Assembly (NCBI RefSeq): GCF_001668615.1
Contig: NZ_LZMC01000032.1
Location: 1 to 64,000, forward strand
Origin: Mycobacterium sp. 1274761.0
Lineage (GTDB): Bacteria; Actinomycetota; Actinomycetes; Mycobacteriales; Mycobacteriaceae
Direction of reading: 5' to 3'
Length of the DNA stretch: 64,000 bases
Within the stretch, counting starts at the first letter, position 1, and the number at the start of each line of letters is the position of its first letter. The position numbers were made by a program, and so were the translations under genes. A model generated the notes under the pieces. The model was not told the DNA's origin and made no database searches. It saw only the letters and a program-made list of their open reading frames with translations. Positions 31,002-42,330 of the stretch are shown piece after piece.

Positions 31002-33653
31002 GTGACCCCCAGCTCCAAACCCTCAACGGACTCCCTGCCGAAGTCGTGGGATCCGGCGACGGTGGAGAGCGAGCTGTACCGGGGCTGGGTCGACGCCGGC
31101 TACTTCACGGCCGATCCGGCGAGCGACAAGCCGTCGTATTCGATTGTGCTGCCACCGCCCAATGTCACCGGCAGCCTCCACATGGGCCATGCGCTCGACC
31201 ACACGTTGATGGACGCGCTGACCCGGCGCAAGCGGATGCAGGGCTACGCGGTGTTGTGGCTGCCGGGCATGGACCATGCAGGCATTGCCACGCAGTCGGT
31301 GGTGGAAAAGCAGCTGGCGGTTGACGGTAAGACGAAGGAAGACTTCGGCCGGGAGCTGTTCATCGAGAAGGTCTGGGACTGGAAGCACGACTCCGGCGGG
31401 ACGATCGGCGCCCAGATGCGTCGGCTCGGCGATGGCGTCGACTGGAGCCGCGACCGGTTCACGATGGACGACGGCCTGTCCCGTGCGGTGCGCACCATCT
31501 TCAAGCGGCTCTACGACGCCGGGCTGATCTATCAGGCCGAGCGGCTGGTGAACTGGTCGCCGGTGCTGGAGACGGCCATCTCCGACCTCGAGGTCTCCTA
31601 TTCCGAGGTCGAGGGCGAGCTGGTGTCGTTCCGTTACGGATCCCTCGACGACGCCGAACCCCATATCGTGGTGGCAACGACGCGGTTGGAGACGATGCTC
31701 GGGGACACCGCGATCGCGGTGCATCCCGACGACGACCGCTACCGGCACCTGGTCGGCACGACGCTGCCCCACCCGTTCGTCGACCGGAACATGATCATCG
31801 TCGCCGACGAGCATGTCGATCCCGAATTCGGCACGGGCGCAGTTAAAGTCACACCCGCGCACGACCCGAACGACTTCGAGATCGGGTTGCGGCACCAGCT
31901 GCCGATGCCGTCCATCATGGACATCAAGGGCCGGATAGCCGACACCGGAACACAATTCGACGGCATGGATCGTTTCGACGCACGTGTCGCGGTCCGTGAA
32001 GCGCTGGCCGCCCAGGGCAGGATAGTCGAGGAGAAGCGGCCGTATCTGCACAGCGTCGGGCATTCCGAGCGCAGCGGTGAACCGATCGAACCGCGGCTGT
32101 CGCTGCAGTGGTGGGTCAAGGTCGAGTCGCTGGCCAAAGCCGCAGGGGATGCGGTTCGCAACGGGCACACCGTGATTCACCCGCCGAGCCTGGAGCCGCG
32201 CTGGTTCGGCTGGGTCGACAACATGCACGACTGGTGCATCTCGCGCCAGCTGTGGTGGGGCCACCGGATCCCGATCTGGCACGGACCCAACGGCGAGACC
32301 GTCTGCGTCGGCCCGGACGAGACTCCGCCGGAGGGCTGGGAGCAGGACCCCGACGTGCTGGACACCTGGTTCTCCTCGGCGCTGTGGCCGTTCTCCACGA
32401 TGGGTTGGCCCGACCACACCCCGGAACTGGCCAAGTTCTATCCGACCACCGTGCTGGTCACCGGCTACGACATCCTGTTTTTCTGGGTCGCGCGGATGAT
32501 GATGTTCGGTCAGTTCGTCTCCGACGACCCGGCGATCACCCAGGACGGCGCGCGCGAGCCGCAGGTGCCGTTCGAAAACATCTTCCTGCACGGCCTCATC
32601 CGCGATGAGTTCGGTCGCAAGATGAGCAAGTCGCGGGGCAACGGCATCGATCCGCTGGACTGGGTCGAGAAGTTCGGCGCCGACGCGCTGCGGTTCACCC
32701 TCGCCCGCGGCGCCAGCCCCGGCGGGGACCTGTCGATCGGCGAGGACCATGCGCGCGCATCGCGCAACTTTGCCACCAAGCTGTTCAACGCCACCCGCTT
32801 CGCGTTGATGAACGGGGCCGCCCCGGCGCCGCTCCCCGACGTCGTCGACCTCACCGACGCCGACAAGTGGATCCTGGGACGCGCGGAAGAGGTTCGCGCA
32901 GAAGTGGATTCGGCGTTCGACGGCTACGAGTTCAGCCGGGCCTGCGAATCCCTGTATCACTTCGCCTGGGACGAGTTCTGCGACTGGTACGTCGAGTTGG
33001 CCAAGGTGCAGCTTGCAGAAGGCATCACCCATACCACCGCAGTGCTGGCAGCCGTGCTCGACACGTTGTTGAAGCTGCTGCATCCGGTGATGCCGTTCGT
33101 CACCGAAACCTTGTGGAAAGAGTTGACCGGTGGCGAGTCCCTCGTCATCGCCGAATGGCCCCGCCCGTCCGGGTTCGCGGTGGATCAGGTTGCCGTGCAA
33201 CGCATCGCCGATATGCAGAAGCTGGTCACCGAGGTGCGACGGTTCCGCAGCGACCAAGGATTGGCCGATCGGCAGAAGGTGCCTGCGCGGCTGAGCGACG
33301 TCGCCGCCGCCGATTTGGACTCCCAGATCCCCGCGGTCACTTCGCTGGCATGGCTGACGCCCGCAACGGATGATTTCTCGCCGACCGCCTCCGTCGAAGT
33401 GCGGCTGACGCGGGGCACTGTCGTCGTTGAGCTGGATACCTCCGGCACAGTCGACATCGCCGCCGAACGCCGCCGGTTGGAGAAGGATCTGGCCGCCGCG
33501 GAGAAGGAGCTCAAGGGCACCACCGCCAAGCTCGACAACGAGGCCTTCGTGGCCAAGGCCCCCGCCGAGGTCGTCGACAAGATCCGCAGCCGCCAATCAT
33601 TGGCCCGCGACGAAGTCGAGCGCATCACCGCAAGGCTGGCCTCACTGACATGA
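31002..33653 (+). CDS. valS: Valine-tRNA ligase
   Basis: An 883-residue class Ia synthetase. The HIGH motif is HMGH at 60-63 in [20 protein letters not shown] is at 540-544. The editing (CP1) domain with [15 protein letters not shown] and the C-terminal coiled-coil arm (about 815-883, [18 protein letters not shown]) are present. GTG 31002 is 26 bases after the previous stop. The final ATGA overlaps folC, so charging and folate genes share one transcript. Confidence 0.97.
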   Translation: MTPSSKPSTDSLPKSWDPATVESELYRGWVDAGYFTADPASDKPSYSIVLPPPNVTGSLHMGHALDHTLMDALTRRKRMQGYAVLWLPGMDHAGIATQSVVEKQLAVDGKTKEDFGRELFIEKVWDWKHDSGGTIGAQMRRLGDGVDWSRDRFTMDDGLSRAVRTIFKRLYDAGLIYQAERLVNWSPVLETAISDLEVSYSEVEGELVSFRYGSLDDAEPHIVVATTRLETMLGDTAIAVHPDDDRYRHLVGTTLPHPFVDRNMIIVADEHVDPEFGTGAVKVTPAHDPNDFEIGLRHQLPMPSIMDIKGRIADTGTQFDGMDRFDARVAVREALAAQGRIVEEKRPYLHSVGHSERSGEPIEPRLSLQWWVKVESLAKAAGDAVRNGHTVIHPPSLEPRWFGWVDNMHDWCISRQLWWGHRIPIWHGPNGETVCVGPDETPPEGWEQDPDVLDTWFSSALWPFSTMGWPDHTPELAKFYPTTVLVTGYDILFFWVARMMMFGQFVSDDPAITQDGAREPQVPFENIFLHGLIRDEFGRKMSKSRGNGIDPLDWVEKFGADALRFTLARGASPGGDLSIGEDHARASRNFATKLFNATRFALMNGAAPAPLPDVVDLTDADKWILGRAEEVRAEVDSAFDGYEFSRACESLYHFAWDEFCDWYVELAKVQLAEGITHTTAVLAAVLDTLLKLLHPVMPFVTETLWKELTGGESLVIAEWPRPSGFAVDQVAVQRIADMQKLVTEVRRFRSDQGLADRQKVPARLSDVAAADLDSQIPAVTSLAWLTPATDDFSPTASVEVRLTRGTVVVELDTSGTVDIAAERRRLEKDLAAAEKELKGTTAKLDNEAFVAKAPAEVVDKIRSRQSLARDEVERITARLASLT

Positions 33654-35101
33654 CATGGGAGCCGGTTGACCGGCGACCCGGCGCGGAGCAGGCCCCGACG
33701 CCGGACGAGATCGCGTCGTTGCTGCAGGTCGAGCATCTTCTCGACCAGCGCTGGCCCGAGACGAAGCTCGATCCCAGCACGGCCCGCATCTCGGCCCTGC
33801 TGGAGCTGCTCGGCTCGCCGCAGCGGGGCTACCCGTCGATCCACATTGCGGGCACCAACGGCAAGACCTCGGTGGCGCGCATCATCGACGCCTTGTTGAC
33901 CGCCCTGCATCGGCGCACGGGCCGCACGACCAGTCCTCATCTGCAGTCGGCGGTCGAGCGCATCGCGATCGACAACAAGCCGATCTCGCCGGCGCGCTAC
34001 GTGGCGACCTACGAGGAGATCGAGCCGTTCGTCGCCCTGGTGGACAAGCAGTCCGAAGTGGCAGGCGGGCCGGCGATGAGCAAGTTCGAGGTGGTCACCG
34101 CGATGGCGTTCGCCGCGTTCGCCGACGCCCCGATCGACGTCGCCATCGTCGAGGTCGGGATGGGCGGTCGCTGGGACGCCACCAACGTCGTCGACGCGCC
34201 GGTCGCCGTCATCACCCCGATCGGCATCGACCACACCGAGTATCTAGGCACCGAGATCGCCGATATCGCGGCCGAGAAGGCGGGCATCATCGTCAGGCAG
34301 CAGCACGAGTTGGTGCCCGCGGGCACGGATCTGAGCACCGTCGCGGTGATCGGCAGGCAGGTGCCCGAGGCCATGGAGGTGGTGCTGGCCGAAGCGGTGC
34401 GGGCAGATGCGGCGGTCGCCCGCGAGGATTCCGAGTTCGCGGTCCTGGGCCGCCAGATCGCGATCGGCGGCCAACTGCTGGAATTGCAGGGCCTCGGCGG
34501 GGTGTACTCCGATATCTTTCTGCCGCTGCACGGCGAACATCAGGCCCACAACGCCGTCATCGCGCTGGCCGCGGTGGAAGCGTTCTTCGGGGCGGGCGCC
34601 GATCGGCAGCTGGACGTCGACGCGGTGCGCGCCGGTTTCGCGGCCGCCGTCAGCCCCGGCCGGCTGGAGCGAATGCGGAGCGCGCCAACGGTTTTCATCG
34701 ATGCCGCGCATAATCCGGCGGGCGCCGCGGCGCTGGCGCACACGCTGAACGAGGAGTTCGACTTCCGCTTGCTGATCGGAATCGTGTCGGTGATGGCCGA
34801 CAAGGACGTCGACGGCATCCTGGCGGCACTGGAGCCGGCATTCGACCAGATCGTGGTCACCCACAACGGATCGCCGCGCGCCCTGGACATCGAAAGCCTG
34901 GCGCTGCGTGCCGAGGAGCGGTTCGGTCCCGAACGGGTCATCGCCGCGGCCACGCTGCCCGACGCCATCGAGACGGCGACCGCCCTCGTCGAGGATGCGG
35001 GCAGCGACGGCGAAGGCCTCTCCGGCAGCGGCATCGTGATCACGGGTTCCGTCGTCACCGCCGGTGCAGCGCGCACGCTGTTCGGAAGGGACCCGGCATG
35101 A
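33650..35101 (+). CDS. folC: Folylpolyglutamate synthase/dihydrofolate synthase
   Basis: A 483-residue Mur-ligase-family enzyme that adds glutamates to folates. The P-loop is [15 protein letters not shown] near 64-78, the second ATP motif is [18 protein letters not shown], and the C-terminal domain carries [15 protein letters not shown] 40-residue N-terminal stretch before [16 protein letters not shown] is usual in mycobacteria. It overlaps valS by four bases upstream and the next gene by four bases downstream. Confidence 0.95.
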   Translation: MTWEPVDRRPGAEQAPTPDEIASLLQVEHLLDQRWPETKLDPSTARISALLELLGSPQRGYPSIHIAGTNGKTSVARIIDALLTALHRRTGRTTSPHLQSAVERIAIDNKPISPARYVATYEEIEPFVALVDKQSEVAGGPAMSKFEVVTAMAFAAFADAPIDVAIVEVGMGGRWDATNVVDAPVAVITPIGIDHTEYLGTEIADIAAEKAGIIVRQQHELVPAGTDLSTVAVIGRQVPEAMEVVLAEAVRADAAVAREDSEFAVLGRQIAIGGQLLELQGLGGVYSDIFLPLHGEHQAHNAVIALAAVEAFFGAGADRQLDVDAVRAGFAAAVSPGRLERMRSAPTVFIDAAHNPAGAAALAHTLNEEFDFRLLIGIVSVMADKDVDGILAALEPAFDQIVVTHNGSPRALDIESLALRAEERFGPERVIAAATLPDAIETATALVEDAGSDGEGLSGSGIVITGSVVTAGAARTLFGRDPA

Positions 35102-35496
35102 GCGAACAGCCAAAGGGGCCCCCGGCACCTGATCCGTGGAAGAGCTTCCGCGCAGTCATGGCGGGCACCCTGATCCTCGAAGCCATCGTGGTGCTGCTGG
35201 CGCTGCCCGTCGTATCGATGGCCGACAACGGGCTGACGGTGTTCACGGGCTCGTATCTGATCGGCCTGGCGGTGGTGCTGATCTTGCTGGCCGGGATACA
35301 GGGCCGGTCCTGGGCGATCTGGGTGAATCTCGCCGTCCAGGTGGTGCTGATCGCCGGATGGGCCTTCTCCGGGGCCGTCGGTTTCATCGGCCTGGTCTTC
35401 GCCGCGGTGTGGCTGCTGATCCTCTACCTGCGCAGCGAAGTGCGGCGCCGCGAGCAGCGTGGTCTGCTGCCGGGCCAGCAGCCCCCGCCTGAGTGA
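35098..35496 (+). CDS. DUF4233 integral membrane protein
   Basis: A 132-residue protein with four predicted membrane helices (starting near 17, 46, 68 and 90) and a cytoplasmic basic, Pro-rich tail. [21 protein letters not shown] is the first, conserved helix. It overlaps the folC stop (ATGA) and lies before ndk, as Rv2446c does. Function unknown; the fixed position between folC and ndk suggests a housekeeping role. Confidence 0.85.
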   Translation: MSEQPKGPPAPDPWKSFRAVMAGTLILEAIVVLLALPVVSMADNGLTVFTGSYLIGLAVVLILLAGIQGRSWAIWVNLAVQVVLIAGWAFSGAVGFIGLVFAAVWLLILYLRSEVRRREQRGLLPGQQPPPE

Positions 35497-35522
35497 AAGG
35501 TTCCGCAGGTACGCTGTCGGCC

Positions 35523-35933
35523 GTGACTGAGCGGACCCTGGTGTTGATCAAACCCGACGGCGTCAAACGGCGTCTGATCGGCGAGGTGGTCAGCCGTATC
35601 GAGCGCAAGGGCCTGTCGATCGCCGCCCTGGAGATGCGCGACGTCGAGGACGACTTGGCCCGCAAGCATTACGCCGAGCACGACGGCAAGCCGTTCTTCG
35701 ACTCGCTGCTGGAATTCATTACCTCTGGGCCGGTGGTCGCGGCCATCGTGGAGGGTCCGCGCGCGATCATGGCCTTCCGTCAGCTCGCCGGCGCCACCGA
35801 CCCGGTCGAGAAGGCAGCGACCGGTTCCATCCGCGGTGACCTGGCCCTTGTCACCCAGGAGAACCTCGTGCACGGCTCGGATTCACCCGAATCGGCCGCC
35901 CGCGAAATCGAACTCTGGTTCCCCGGCCGATAG
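35523..35933 (+). CDS. ndk: Nucleoside diphosphate kinase
   Basis: A 136-residue NDK that transfers phosphate from ATP to other NDPs. The phospho-acceptor His117 is in ENLVHGSDS, and [13 protein letters not shown] at the N terminus is typical. The length equals the known mycobacterial enzyme. GTG 35523 is chosen for that length; the longer open frame would add ten unrelated residues. It is the last gene before the long rne leader. Confidence 0.96.
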   Translation: MTERTLVLIKPDGVKRRLIGEVVSRIERKGLSIAALEMRDVEDDLARKHYAEHDGKPFFDSLLEFITSGPVVAAIVEGPRAIMAFRQLAGATDPVEKAATGSIRGDLALVTQENLVHGSDSPESAAREIELWFPGR

Positions 35934-36230
35934 CCGAGTACTCCAGCCTGGTCCGTCGGCGACCCCCCGTATGGGATACTGGCTGCGGGTAGACGGCTGT
36001 ACACCAGGGCCGGATGCCCGAATGAAGACTTAGACGAGCGCGACCACCGCTCACCCGCGGTGCGGCGCCGACCGTCCCAGCCATCATTCAGCCAGGCACC
36101 GGGCGTGTTCAGAAGCGGACAGCTCGGAGCGAGACCACAACAAGCCCGGGGAGCAACCGGCCCGGGCCAATAGCGGAAGCCCTCGCGTGGCCGCGTCGAC
36201 ACGACGCGCCCGGGGGCTTGAGGAGAATAC
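35934..36230 (+). promoter_or_regulatory. rne promoter and structured 5' leader
   Basis: The 297-base gap before rne holds a possible -10 (GGATACT near 35974) and strong secondary structure near the start codon. GCCCGGG (36144-36150) pairs with CCCGGGC (36161-36167). AAGCCC (36177-36182) pairs with GGGCTT (36214-36219), enclosing CGCGT/ACGCG. The second hairpin ends one base before the ribosome site GAGGAG. This would allow RNase E to control its own mRNA, as known in E. coli. That is inference from structure only. Confidence 0.45.
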
Positions 36231-38924
36231 GTGGCCGACGATGCATCCACAGAAAACAAATCAGAAGAGACTCAGGAGCCCCAGGCCCAGCCCGACGGGC
36301 TGACGGTCGCGGCGCAGGAGGCCGACGGGCCCTCGGATCCGAGCCAGGAGTCGAGCGAGGACCAACCCGCCGACGGTGTCGACGGCAGCGAACCCGAAGC
36401 TCGGCTGATCATCGAGACCACCGAGACGGTCGTCGAACGCGCCGAGTACATGCCGCTGTTCGTGGCGCCGCAGCCCGTCGAGTTCGAACCCGACGATGTC
36501 GACGAGGACGAGGACGAGGACGACGACGACGGCGGTCCGGACCGCGACGACCAGGCCGAGCGTCCCAACCGGCGCCGCCGGCGGGGTCGCCGTGGCCGCG
36601 GCCGCGGCCGTGGTGAGCAGAGCGGCGACGAGATGGGTGAGGATTCCGACGACAGCTCCTCCGGCCAGTCCGACGACTCCGACGACTCCGACGACGACGG
36701 CGGCGACGACGAATCGGGTAGTGGCGACACGGCCACCAGGCGCCGCCGTCGGCGTCGCCGGCGCAAGTCCGGGGCCGGCGACGACAACGATGTCTCACCC
36801 GACGATCCGCCCAACACCGTCGTCCATGAACGAGCCGGGCGTCGGCCGGACAAGGCGGATACAGGTTCAGACAAGGACAACGGCGAGATCCAGGGCATCT
36901 CGGGGTCGACGCGGCTGGAAGCCAAGCGCCAGCGCCGCCGTGACGGCCGCGACGCCGGCCGGCGCCGGCCGCCCATCCTGAGCGAGGCCGAGTTCCTGGC
37001 CCGCCGCGAGGCCGTCGAACGCGTGATGGTGGTGCGCGACAAAGTGCGCACCGAGCCGCCGCACGAGGGCGCCCGCTACACGCAGATCGCTGTGCTCGAG
37101 GACGGCGTCGTCGTCGAACACTTTGTCACCTCGGCTGCGTCTGCTTCGTTGGTCGGCAACATCTACCTGGGCATCGTGCAGAACGTGCTGCCCTCGATGG
37201 AGGCGGCGTTCGTCGATATCGGCCGCGGCCGCAATGGCGTGCTCTACGCCGGCGAAGTGAACTGGGAGGCAGCGGGCCTCGGCGGCGCCAACCGCAAGAT
37301 CGAGCAGGCCCTCAAACCCGGCGACTACGTCGTCGTTCAGGTCAGCAAGGATCCGGTGGGGCACAAGGGCGCCCGGCTGACCACGCAGGTGTCTCTGGCC
37401 GGCCGCTACCTGGTCTACGTTCCCGGCGCATCGTCCACCGGCATCAGCCGCAAGCTGCCCGACACCGAGCGTCAGCGGCTCAAAGAGATTCTGCGCGAAG
37501 TGGTTCCGTCTGACGCCGGCGTGATCATTCGCACCGCCTCAGAGGGCGTCAAGGAAGACGACATCCGCTCCGACGTCAGCCGGCTTCAGGAACGGTGGGC
37601 CAAGATCGAGGCGAAGGCGGCCGAAACCAAGAAAAAGGCCGCCGGCGCAGCGGTGGCGTTGTACGAAGAGCCTGATGTACTGGTCAAGGTCATCCGCGAC
37701 CTCTTCAACGAGGACTTCTCCGGGCTGATCGTGTCCGGCGACGAGGCATGGTCCACGATCAATGACTACGTCAATTCCGTTGCGCCCGACCTTGTTCCGC
37801 GTCTGACGAAGTACCAGCCCGCCAGCAGTGACGGACCCGACGTCTTCGCGGTCCACCGCATCGACGAGCAGCTGGCCAAGGCGATGGACCGCAAGGTCTG
37901 GCTGCCCTCGGGCGGCACGCTGGTCATCGACCGCACGGAGGCGATGACCGTTGTCGACGTCAACACCGGCAAGTTCACCGGCTCCGGCGGCAACCTCGAG
38001 CAGACCGTCACCCGCAACAACTTGGAAGCCGCCGAGGAAATCGTGCGGCAGCTGCGCTTGCGGGACATCGGCGGCATCGTCGTCATCGACTTCATCGACA
38101 TGGTGCTCGAATCCAACCGTGATCTGGTGCTGCGCAGGCTCACCGAGGCGCTGGCCCGCGACCGCACCCGTCATCAGGTGTCCGAGGTGACGTCGCTTGG
38201 TCTGGTCCAGCTGACGCGTAAGCGTCTCGGCACCGGCCTGGTCGAGGCGTTCTCCACACCGTGCCCGCACTGCTCGGGCCGGGGCATTCTGCTGCACGCC
38301 GACCCTGTCGATTCGGCACCGGCCAGCGGTCGTAAATCTGAGTCGCGGCGCGGCAAGCGTGGCAAGAAGAGTGGCCGCACCGAGGACGTCGCCGTCGCGA
38401 AAGTGCCTGCCCACCCCGCCGGCGAGCATCCGATGTTCAAGGCGATGGCCGCCGCCAACGGCAAGCACGACGATGACTCTTCCGACGACGAGTCCGGTGA
38501 CGAGGCCAAGAAGGCCGAGGAAGTCGCCGAGTCCGACACCGAGACCATCAAGAAGGCAGTCGACGAATCGGCCGACACCGGACTCGAGGACGACGACCTC
38601 GACGAGGACTACGACGACTCGGAGGACGACTCGGATGACGACTCGGAGGACGACTCGGAGGACGACTCCGATGACGACTCGGATGAGGACGAGATCGACC
38701 TGGACGAGGATGACGAGGAAGACGGCCTCGACGACGACATCGAGGTCATCGACTCCGACGATGACTCAGACGATGACTCGGACGACGACTCGGACGATGA
38801 CTCGGACGAGGACGACGACGAGGATGACGACGACGACGAGGACGACGTTCCGGCGGCCCGTCCCGTAGGCCGGCATCGCCGCCGGGCCGCCGCAAGGCCG
38901 GCAGGACCGCCCAGCCACGACTGA
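36231..38924 (+). CDS. rne: Ribonuclease E/G
   Basis: An 897-residue endoribonuclease that starts mRNA decay and processes rRNA. An acidic and Arg-rich disordered region fills about residues 1-270, with DED clusters and RRRRR blocks. The S1 domain (GNIYLGIVQNVLPSMEAAFV) starts near 305. The catalytic DNase-I-like domain has Asp576 in VVDVNTGKF and Asp620 in VIDFIDM; the zinc-link is CPHC at Cys678-Cys681. The tail from about 740 is intrinsically disordered and ends in a repetitive Asp/Ser tract and an Arg-rich end. This N- and C-terminal layout matches actinobacterial RNase E. GTG 36231 follows GAGGAG. Confidence 0.96.
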   Translation: MADDASTENKSEETQEPQAQPDGLTVAAQEADGPSDPSQESSEDQPADGVDGSEPEARLIIETTETVVERAEYMPLFVAPQPVEFEPDDVDEDEDEDDDDGGPDRDDQAERPNRRRRRGRRGRGRGRGEQSGDEMGEDSDDSSSGQSDDSDDSDDDGGDDESGSGDTATRRRRRRRRRKSGAGDDNDVSPDDPPNTVVHERAGRRPDKADTGSDKDNGEIQGISGSTRLEAKRQRRRDGRDAGRRRPPILSEAEFLARREAVERVMVVRDKVRTEPPHEGARYTQIAVLEDGVVVEHFVTSAASASLVGNIYLGIVQNVLPSMEAAFVDIGRGRNGVLYAGEVNWEAAGLGGANRKIEQALKPGDYVVVQVSKDPVGHKGARLTTQVSLAGRYLVYVPGASSTGISRKLPDTERQRLKEILREVVPSDAGVIIRTASEGVKEDDIRSDVSRLQERWAKIEAKAAETKKKAAGAAVALYEEPDVLVKVIRDLFNEDFSGLIVSGDEAWSTINDYVNSVAPDLVPRLTKYQPASSDGPDVFAVHRIDEQLAKAMDRKVWLPSGGTLVIDRTEAMTVVDVNTGKFTGSGGNLEQTVTRNNLEAAEEIVRQLRLRDIGGIVVIDFIDMVLESNRDLVLRRLTEALARDRTRHQVSEVTSLGLVQLTRKRLGTGLVEAFSTPCPHCSGRGILLHADPVDSAPASGRKSESRRGKRGKKSGRTEDVAVAKVPAHPAGEHPMFKAMAAANGKHDDDSSDDESGDEAKKAEEVAESDTETIKKAVDESADTGLEDDDLDEDYDDSEDDSDDDSEDDSEDDSDDDSDEDEIDLDEDDEEDGLDDDIEVIDSDDDSDDDSDDDSDDDSDEDDDEDDDDDEDDVPAARPVGRHRRRAAARPAGPPSHD
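38611..38850 (+). repeat. Asp/Ser-coding minisatellite in rne
   Basis: Imperfect tandem units of GACGACTCGGAGGAC and GACGACTCGGATGAC fill about 240 bases and encode DDSEDDSDDD-type repeats. The repeats stay in frame. Such tracts change length by slippage and often differ between strains. Confidence 0.75.
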
Positions 38925-38948
38925 CCGACTGCCGTGACCTGCGGTGAT

Positions 38949-38978
38949 TTGACCCTGCCGCCGCGTTTCACGTACCCT
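38949..38978 (+). promoter_or_regulatory. Putative sigma-A-type promoter for rplU-rpmA
   Basis: TTGACC at 38949-38954 and TACCCT at 38973-38978 are spaced by 18 bases and lie 120 bases before rplU, inside the 173-base gap after rne. The hexamers are good but not perfect matches. Confidence 0.4.
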
Positions 38979-39097
38979 TGACCAGTTGTCTTTCGGCCGA
39001 TGCCGAGGACAGTGGACCCACCGCGGCTCCGCACCCCAGACCCGCTCGCGCACTCACGGGTAGCGCGACGCCCCGAGAAGCATGGAGCACGAAACGT

Positions 39098-39409
39098 ATG
39101 GCGACTTATGCAATCGTCAAGACCGGCGGCAAGCAGTACAAGGTTGCCGTCGGTGACGTGGTCAAGGTCGAGAAGCTCGACGGCGAGCCAGGGGCCAAGG
39201 TCTCGCTGCCCGTCGCTCTCGTCGTTGACGGGGCCAACGTCACCAGCGACGCCAAGGCCTTGGCGAAGGTCGCCGTCACCGGCGAGGTGCTCGAGCACAC
39301 CAAGGGCCCGAAGATCCGCATCCACAAGTTCAAGAACAAGACCGGCTACCACAAGCGCCAGGGTCACCGTCAGCAGCTGACGGTCCTCAAGGTCACCGAC
39401 ATCAAGTAG
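39098..39409 (+). CDS. rplU: 50S ribosomal protein L21
   Basis: A 103-residue bL21. The opening [20 protein letters not shown] and the RNA-binding end [15 protein letters not shown] are typical. ATG 39098 gives the usual length. rpmA follows after 12 bases with GGGGAG as ribosome site, the standard rplU-rpmA-obg order. Confidence 0.97.
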   Translation: MATYAIVKTGGKQYKVAVGDVVKVEKLDGEPGAKVSLPVALVVDGANVTSDAKALAKVAVTGEVLEHTKGPKIRIHKFKNKTGYHKRQGHRQQLTVLKVTDIK

Positions 39410-39421
39410 GGGAGCGAACAG

Positions 39422-39688
39422 ATGGCACACAAGAAGGGCGCTTCCAGCTCGCGCAACGGTCGTGACTCCGCCGCCCAGCGGCTCGGCGTCAAGCGGTTCG
39501 GCGGCCAGGTCGTCAAGGCCGGTGAGATCATCGTCCGCCAGCGCGGCACCCACTTCCACCCCGGCGTGAACGTCGGCCGCGGAGGCGATGACACGTTGTT
39601 CGCCAAGGCCGCCGGCGCCGTTCAGTTCGGCGTCAAGCGTGGCCGCAAGACGGTCAGCATTGTGGAGCCGGCGGCCTCGGAGGCCTAG
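39422..39688 (+). CDS. rpmA: 50S ribosomal protein L27
   Basis: An 88-residue bL27, located near the peptidyl-transferase centre. It begins [16 protein letters not shown] and contains [21 protein letters not shown] and HPGVNVGRG. There is no N-terminal leader to cleave, as in most actinobacteria. obg follows 83 bases downstream. Confidence 0.97.
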   Translation: MAHKKGASSSRNGRDSAAQRLGVKRFGGQVVKAGEIIVRQRGTHFHPGVNVGRGGDDTLFAKAAGAVQFGVKRGRKTVSIVEPAASEA

Positions 39689-39771
39689 CCCCGCGTCGAC
39701 ATCGACGTTTTGGCGCGAGGCACTCGCACTTTTGCGCCCAAATGTCCGCTTCGGCGAGGGAGGTGATCGCG

Positions 39772-41211
39772 ATGCCCCGGTTCGTCGACCGCGTCGTGAT
39801 TCACGTGAGAGCGGGCAACGGCGGCAACGGCTGCGCTTCGGTCCATCGCGAGAAGTTCAAACCGCTCGGCGGACCCGACGGCGGCAACGGCGGGCGCGGC
39901 GGCAGCGTCGTGCTGGTGGTCGACCCGCAGGTGCACACCCTGCTCGACTTCCACTTCCGGCCCCACATCGTCGCGCCGTCGGGCAAGCAGGGCGCGGGCG
40001 GCAACCGTGACGGCGCCGCGGGTGCAGACCTCGAGGTCAAGGTGCCTGATGGCACCGTCGTCCTCGACGAGAAGGGCAAACTGCTAGCCGACCTGGTCGG
40101 CGCGGGCACCCGCTTCGAGGCCGCCGCGGGCGGCCGGGGCGGACTCGGAAACGCCGCGCTGGCCTCGCGGGCCCGCAAGGCCCCCGGGTTCGCGCTGCTC
40201 GGCGAGAAGGGCCAAGCCCGCGACCTCACCCTCGAGCTCAAGACCGTCGCCGACGTCGGCCTGATCGGCTTCCCGTCGGCGGGCAAGTCGTCGCTGGTGT
40301 CGGCGATCTCGGCGGCCAAACCCAAGATCGCCGACTATCCGTTCACCACCCTGGCGCCCAACCTCGGCGTCGTCTCGGCAGGCGAGCAGACCTTCACCGT
40401 CGCCGACGTGCCCGGGCTGATCCCCGGCGCGTCCGAGGGCCGCGGCCTCGGTCTGGATTTCCTGCGTCACATCGAGCGGTGCGCGGTGCTGGTGCACGTG
40501 ATCGACTGCGCGACGCTGGAACCCGGCCGCGACCCGATCTCCGATATCGACGCGCTGGAGGCTGAGCTCGCTGCGTATACGCCTACGCTGCAAGGTGATT
40601 CGGCACTGGGTGATCTGGCCGAGCGGCCACGGGCCGTGGTGCTCAACAAGATCGACGTCCCCGACGCCCGCGAGCTGGCCGACTTCGTCCGCGACGAGGT
40701 CGAACGGCGCTACGGGTGGCCGGTGTTCGAAGTGTCGACCGTCAGCCGGGAAGGGTTGCGGCCGTTGACATTCGCGCTGTGGGATCTGGTGTCGCGCTAC
40801 CGTGCCGCGCAGCCCGAGATCGTGCCGCGGCGCCCGGTGATCCGCCCGATACCGGCCAACGATAGCGGCTTCAGCGTGGACTCCGACGGTGAAGGCGGAT
40901 TCGTGGTCCACGGTGTGCGGCCCGAACGGTGGGTTGCTCAAACCGATTTCACCAACGACGAGGCTGTCGGCTACCTCGGCGACCGGTTGGCCCGCCTGGG
41001 CGTCGAGGACGAGTTGTTGCGGCTGGGCGCCACCCCCGGTTGCGCGGTCACCATCGGCGACATGACCTTCGATTGGGAGCCGCAGACGCCCGCGGGTGTC
41101 GACGTGCCGATGTCGGGCCGCGGCACCGATGCGCGGCTGGAACAGACCGAGCGCGTCGGCGCCGACGAGCGCAAACGCGCCCGCAAGCAACGCCGGGAGC
41201 CGCAGCCGTGA
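39772..41211 (+). CDS. obg: Obg family GTPase
   Basis: A 479-residue GTPase linked to late 50S assembly and stress signalling. The Gly-rich Obg fold spans 1-157 ([16 protein letters not shown]), the G domain begins with G1 GFPSAGKSS at 166-174, G4 appears as LNKID, and the C-terminal OCT domain follows after about 340. ATG 39772 is decided by the excellent site GGAGGTGATC at 39757-39766 and gives the known mycobacterial length; the upstream ATG 39742 is inside that site's leader. The stop overlaps proB (GTGA). Confidence 0.96.
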   Translation: MPRFVDRVVIHVRAGNGGNGCASVHREKFKPLGGPDGGNGGRGGSVVLVVDPQVHTLLDFHFRPHIVAPSGKQGAGGNRDGAAGADLEVKVPDGTVVLDEKGKLLADLVGAGTRFEAAAGGRGGLGNAALASRARKAPGFALLGEKGQARDLTLELKTVADVGLIGFPSAGKSSLVSAISAAKPKIADYPFTTLAPNLGVVSAGEQTFTVADVPGLIPGASEGRGLGLDFLRHIERCAVLVHVIDCATLEPGRDPISDIDALEAELAAYTPTLQGDSALGDLAERPRAVVLNKIDVPDARELADFVRDEVERRYGWPVFEVSTVSREGLRPLTFALWDLVSRYRAAQPEIVPRRPVIRPIPANDSGFSVDSDGEGGFVVHGVRPERWVAQTDFTNDEAVGYLGDRLARLGVEDELLRLGATPGCAVTIGDMTFDWEPQTPAGVDVPMSGRGTDARLEQTERVGADERKRARKQRREPQP

Positions 41212-42323
41212 GCGTGCATCGCGACGCGGTCCGAACCGCGCGCAGCGTCGTCGTCAAGATCGGCACCACCGCGCTGACGACGCCGTCCGGCGTGTTCGAC
41301 GCCGGACGCCTGGCCACCCTCGCCGACGCGATCGAGGCTCGGATGAAGGCCGGATCGGACGTCGTGATCGTGTCCTCCGGCGCCATTGCGGCCGGCATGG
41401 AGCCGCTGCGGCTGACCAAGCGGCCCGCTGACCTGGCGACCAAACAGGCCGCGGCCAGCGTCGGGCAGGTCGCGCTCATCAATTCGTGGAACACCGCCTT
41501 CGCGCGGTACCAGCGTCCCGTAGGGCAGGTGCTGCTGACCGCGCACGACATCTCAATGCGGGTACAGCACACCAACGCCCAGCGCACGCTCGACCGGCTG
41601 CGCGCCCTGCGCGCGGTCGCGATCGTCAACGAGAACGACACCGTGGCCACCAACGAGATCCGGTTCGGTGACAACGACCGGCTCTCTGCGCTGGTCGCTC
41701 ACCTCGTAGGCGCCGACGCCCTCATTCTGCTGTCGGATATCGACGGTCTCTACGACGGCGATCCGCGCAAGGCTTCCAAAGATGTTCCTGCGCGGTTCAT
41801 TCCGGAGGTCGCGGGCCCGACGGACCTCGACGGCGTCATCGCCGGCCGGGGCAGCCACCTCGGCACTGGCGGGATGGCGTCGAAGCTGTCCGCGGCGCTG
41901 CTGGCCTCCGACGCAGGGGTGCCGGTGTTGCTGGCCGCGGCCTCCGACGCCGCGACCGCGCTGACCGAAGCATCGGTCGGCACGGTTTTCGCGCCCCGAC
42001 CCGAACGCATGTCCGCGCGGCGGTTCTGGGTGCGTTACGCCGCGGAATCTGCGGGCGCGCTGATCCTGGACGACGGGGCGGTGCGCGCGGTGGTCAAACA
42101 CCGCCGCTCGCTATTGCCCGCGGGCATTACGGCGGTATCGGGACGCTTCCACGGCGGAGACGTTGTCGAACTGCGCGGCCCTGACGAGACGATGGTCGCC
42201 CGCGGCGTGGTCGCCTACGACGCTGCCGAGCTCGCGACGATGCTCGGCCGGTCGACGTCGGAACTGCCCGCCGAGATGCGCCGACCCGCAGTGCACGCAG
42301 ACGATCTCGTCGCGGTTTTCTAG
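41208..42323 (+). CDS. proB: Glutamate 5-kinase
   Basis: A 371-residue enzyme for the first step of proline synthesis. The amino-acid kinase domain shows [23 protein letters not shown] and the NENDTV motif; [12 protein letters not shown] follows. A C-terminal PUA domain covers about 285-371 ([18 protein letters not shown]). GTG 41208 overlaps the obg stop. proA, for the next step, lies 10 kb downstream at 52662. It faces the minus-strand cassette. Confidence 0.96.
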   Translation: MSVHRDAVRTARSVVVKIGTTALTTPSGVFDAGRLATLADAIEARMKAGSDVVIVSSGAIAAGMEPLRLTKRPADLATKQAAASVGQVALINSWNTAFARYQRPVGQVLLTAHDISMRVQHTNAQRTLDRLRALRAVAIVNENDTVATNEIRFGDNDRLSALVAHLVGADALILLSDIDGLYDGDPRKASKDVPARFIPEVAGPTDLDGVIAGRGSHLGTGGMASKLSAALLASDAGVPVLLAAASDAATALTEASVGTVFAPRPERMSARRFWVRYAAESAGALILDDGAVRAVVKHRRSLLPAGITAVSGRFHGGDVVELRGPDETMVARGVVAYDAAELATMLGRSTSELPAEMRRPAVHADDLVAVF

Positions 42324-42330
42324 CGAAAAC

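Noticed and set aside
31023..33596. An 857-codon open frame antisense to valS, and similar long frames antisense to tig, clpX, nadE and the molybdoenzyme
   Set aside because: High GC leaves antisense frames without stops. Their translations are repetitive in Arg, Val, Gly and His, lack motifs, and overlap well-supported genes completely.
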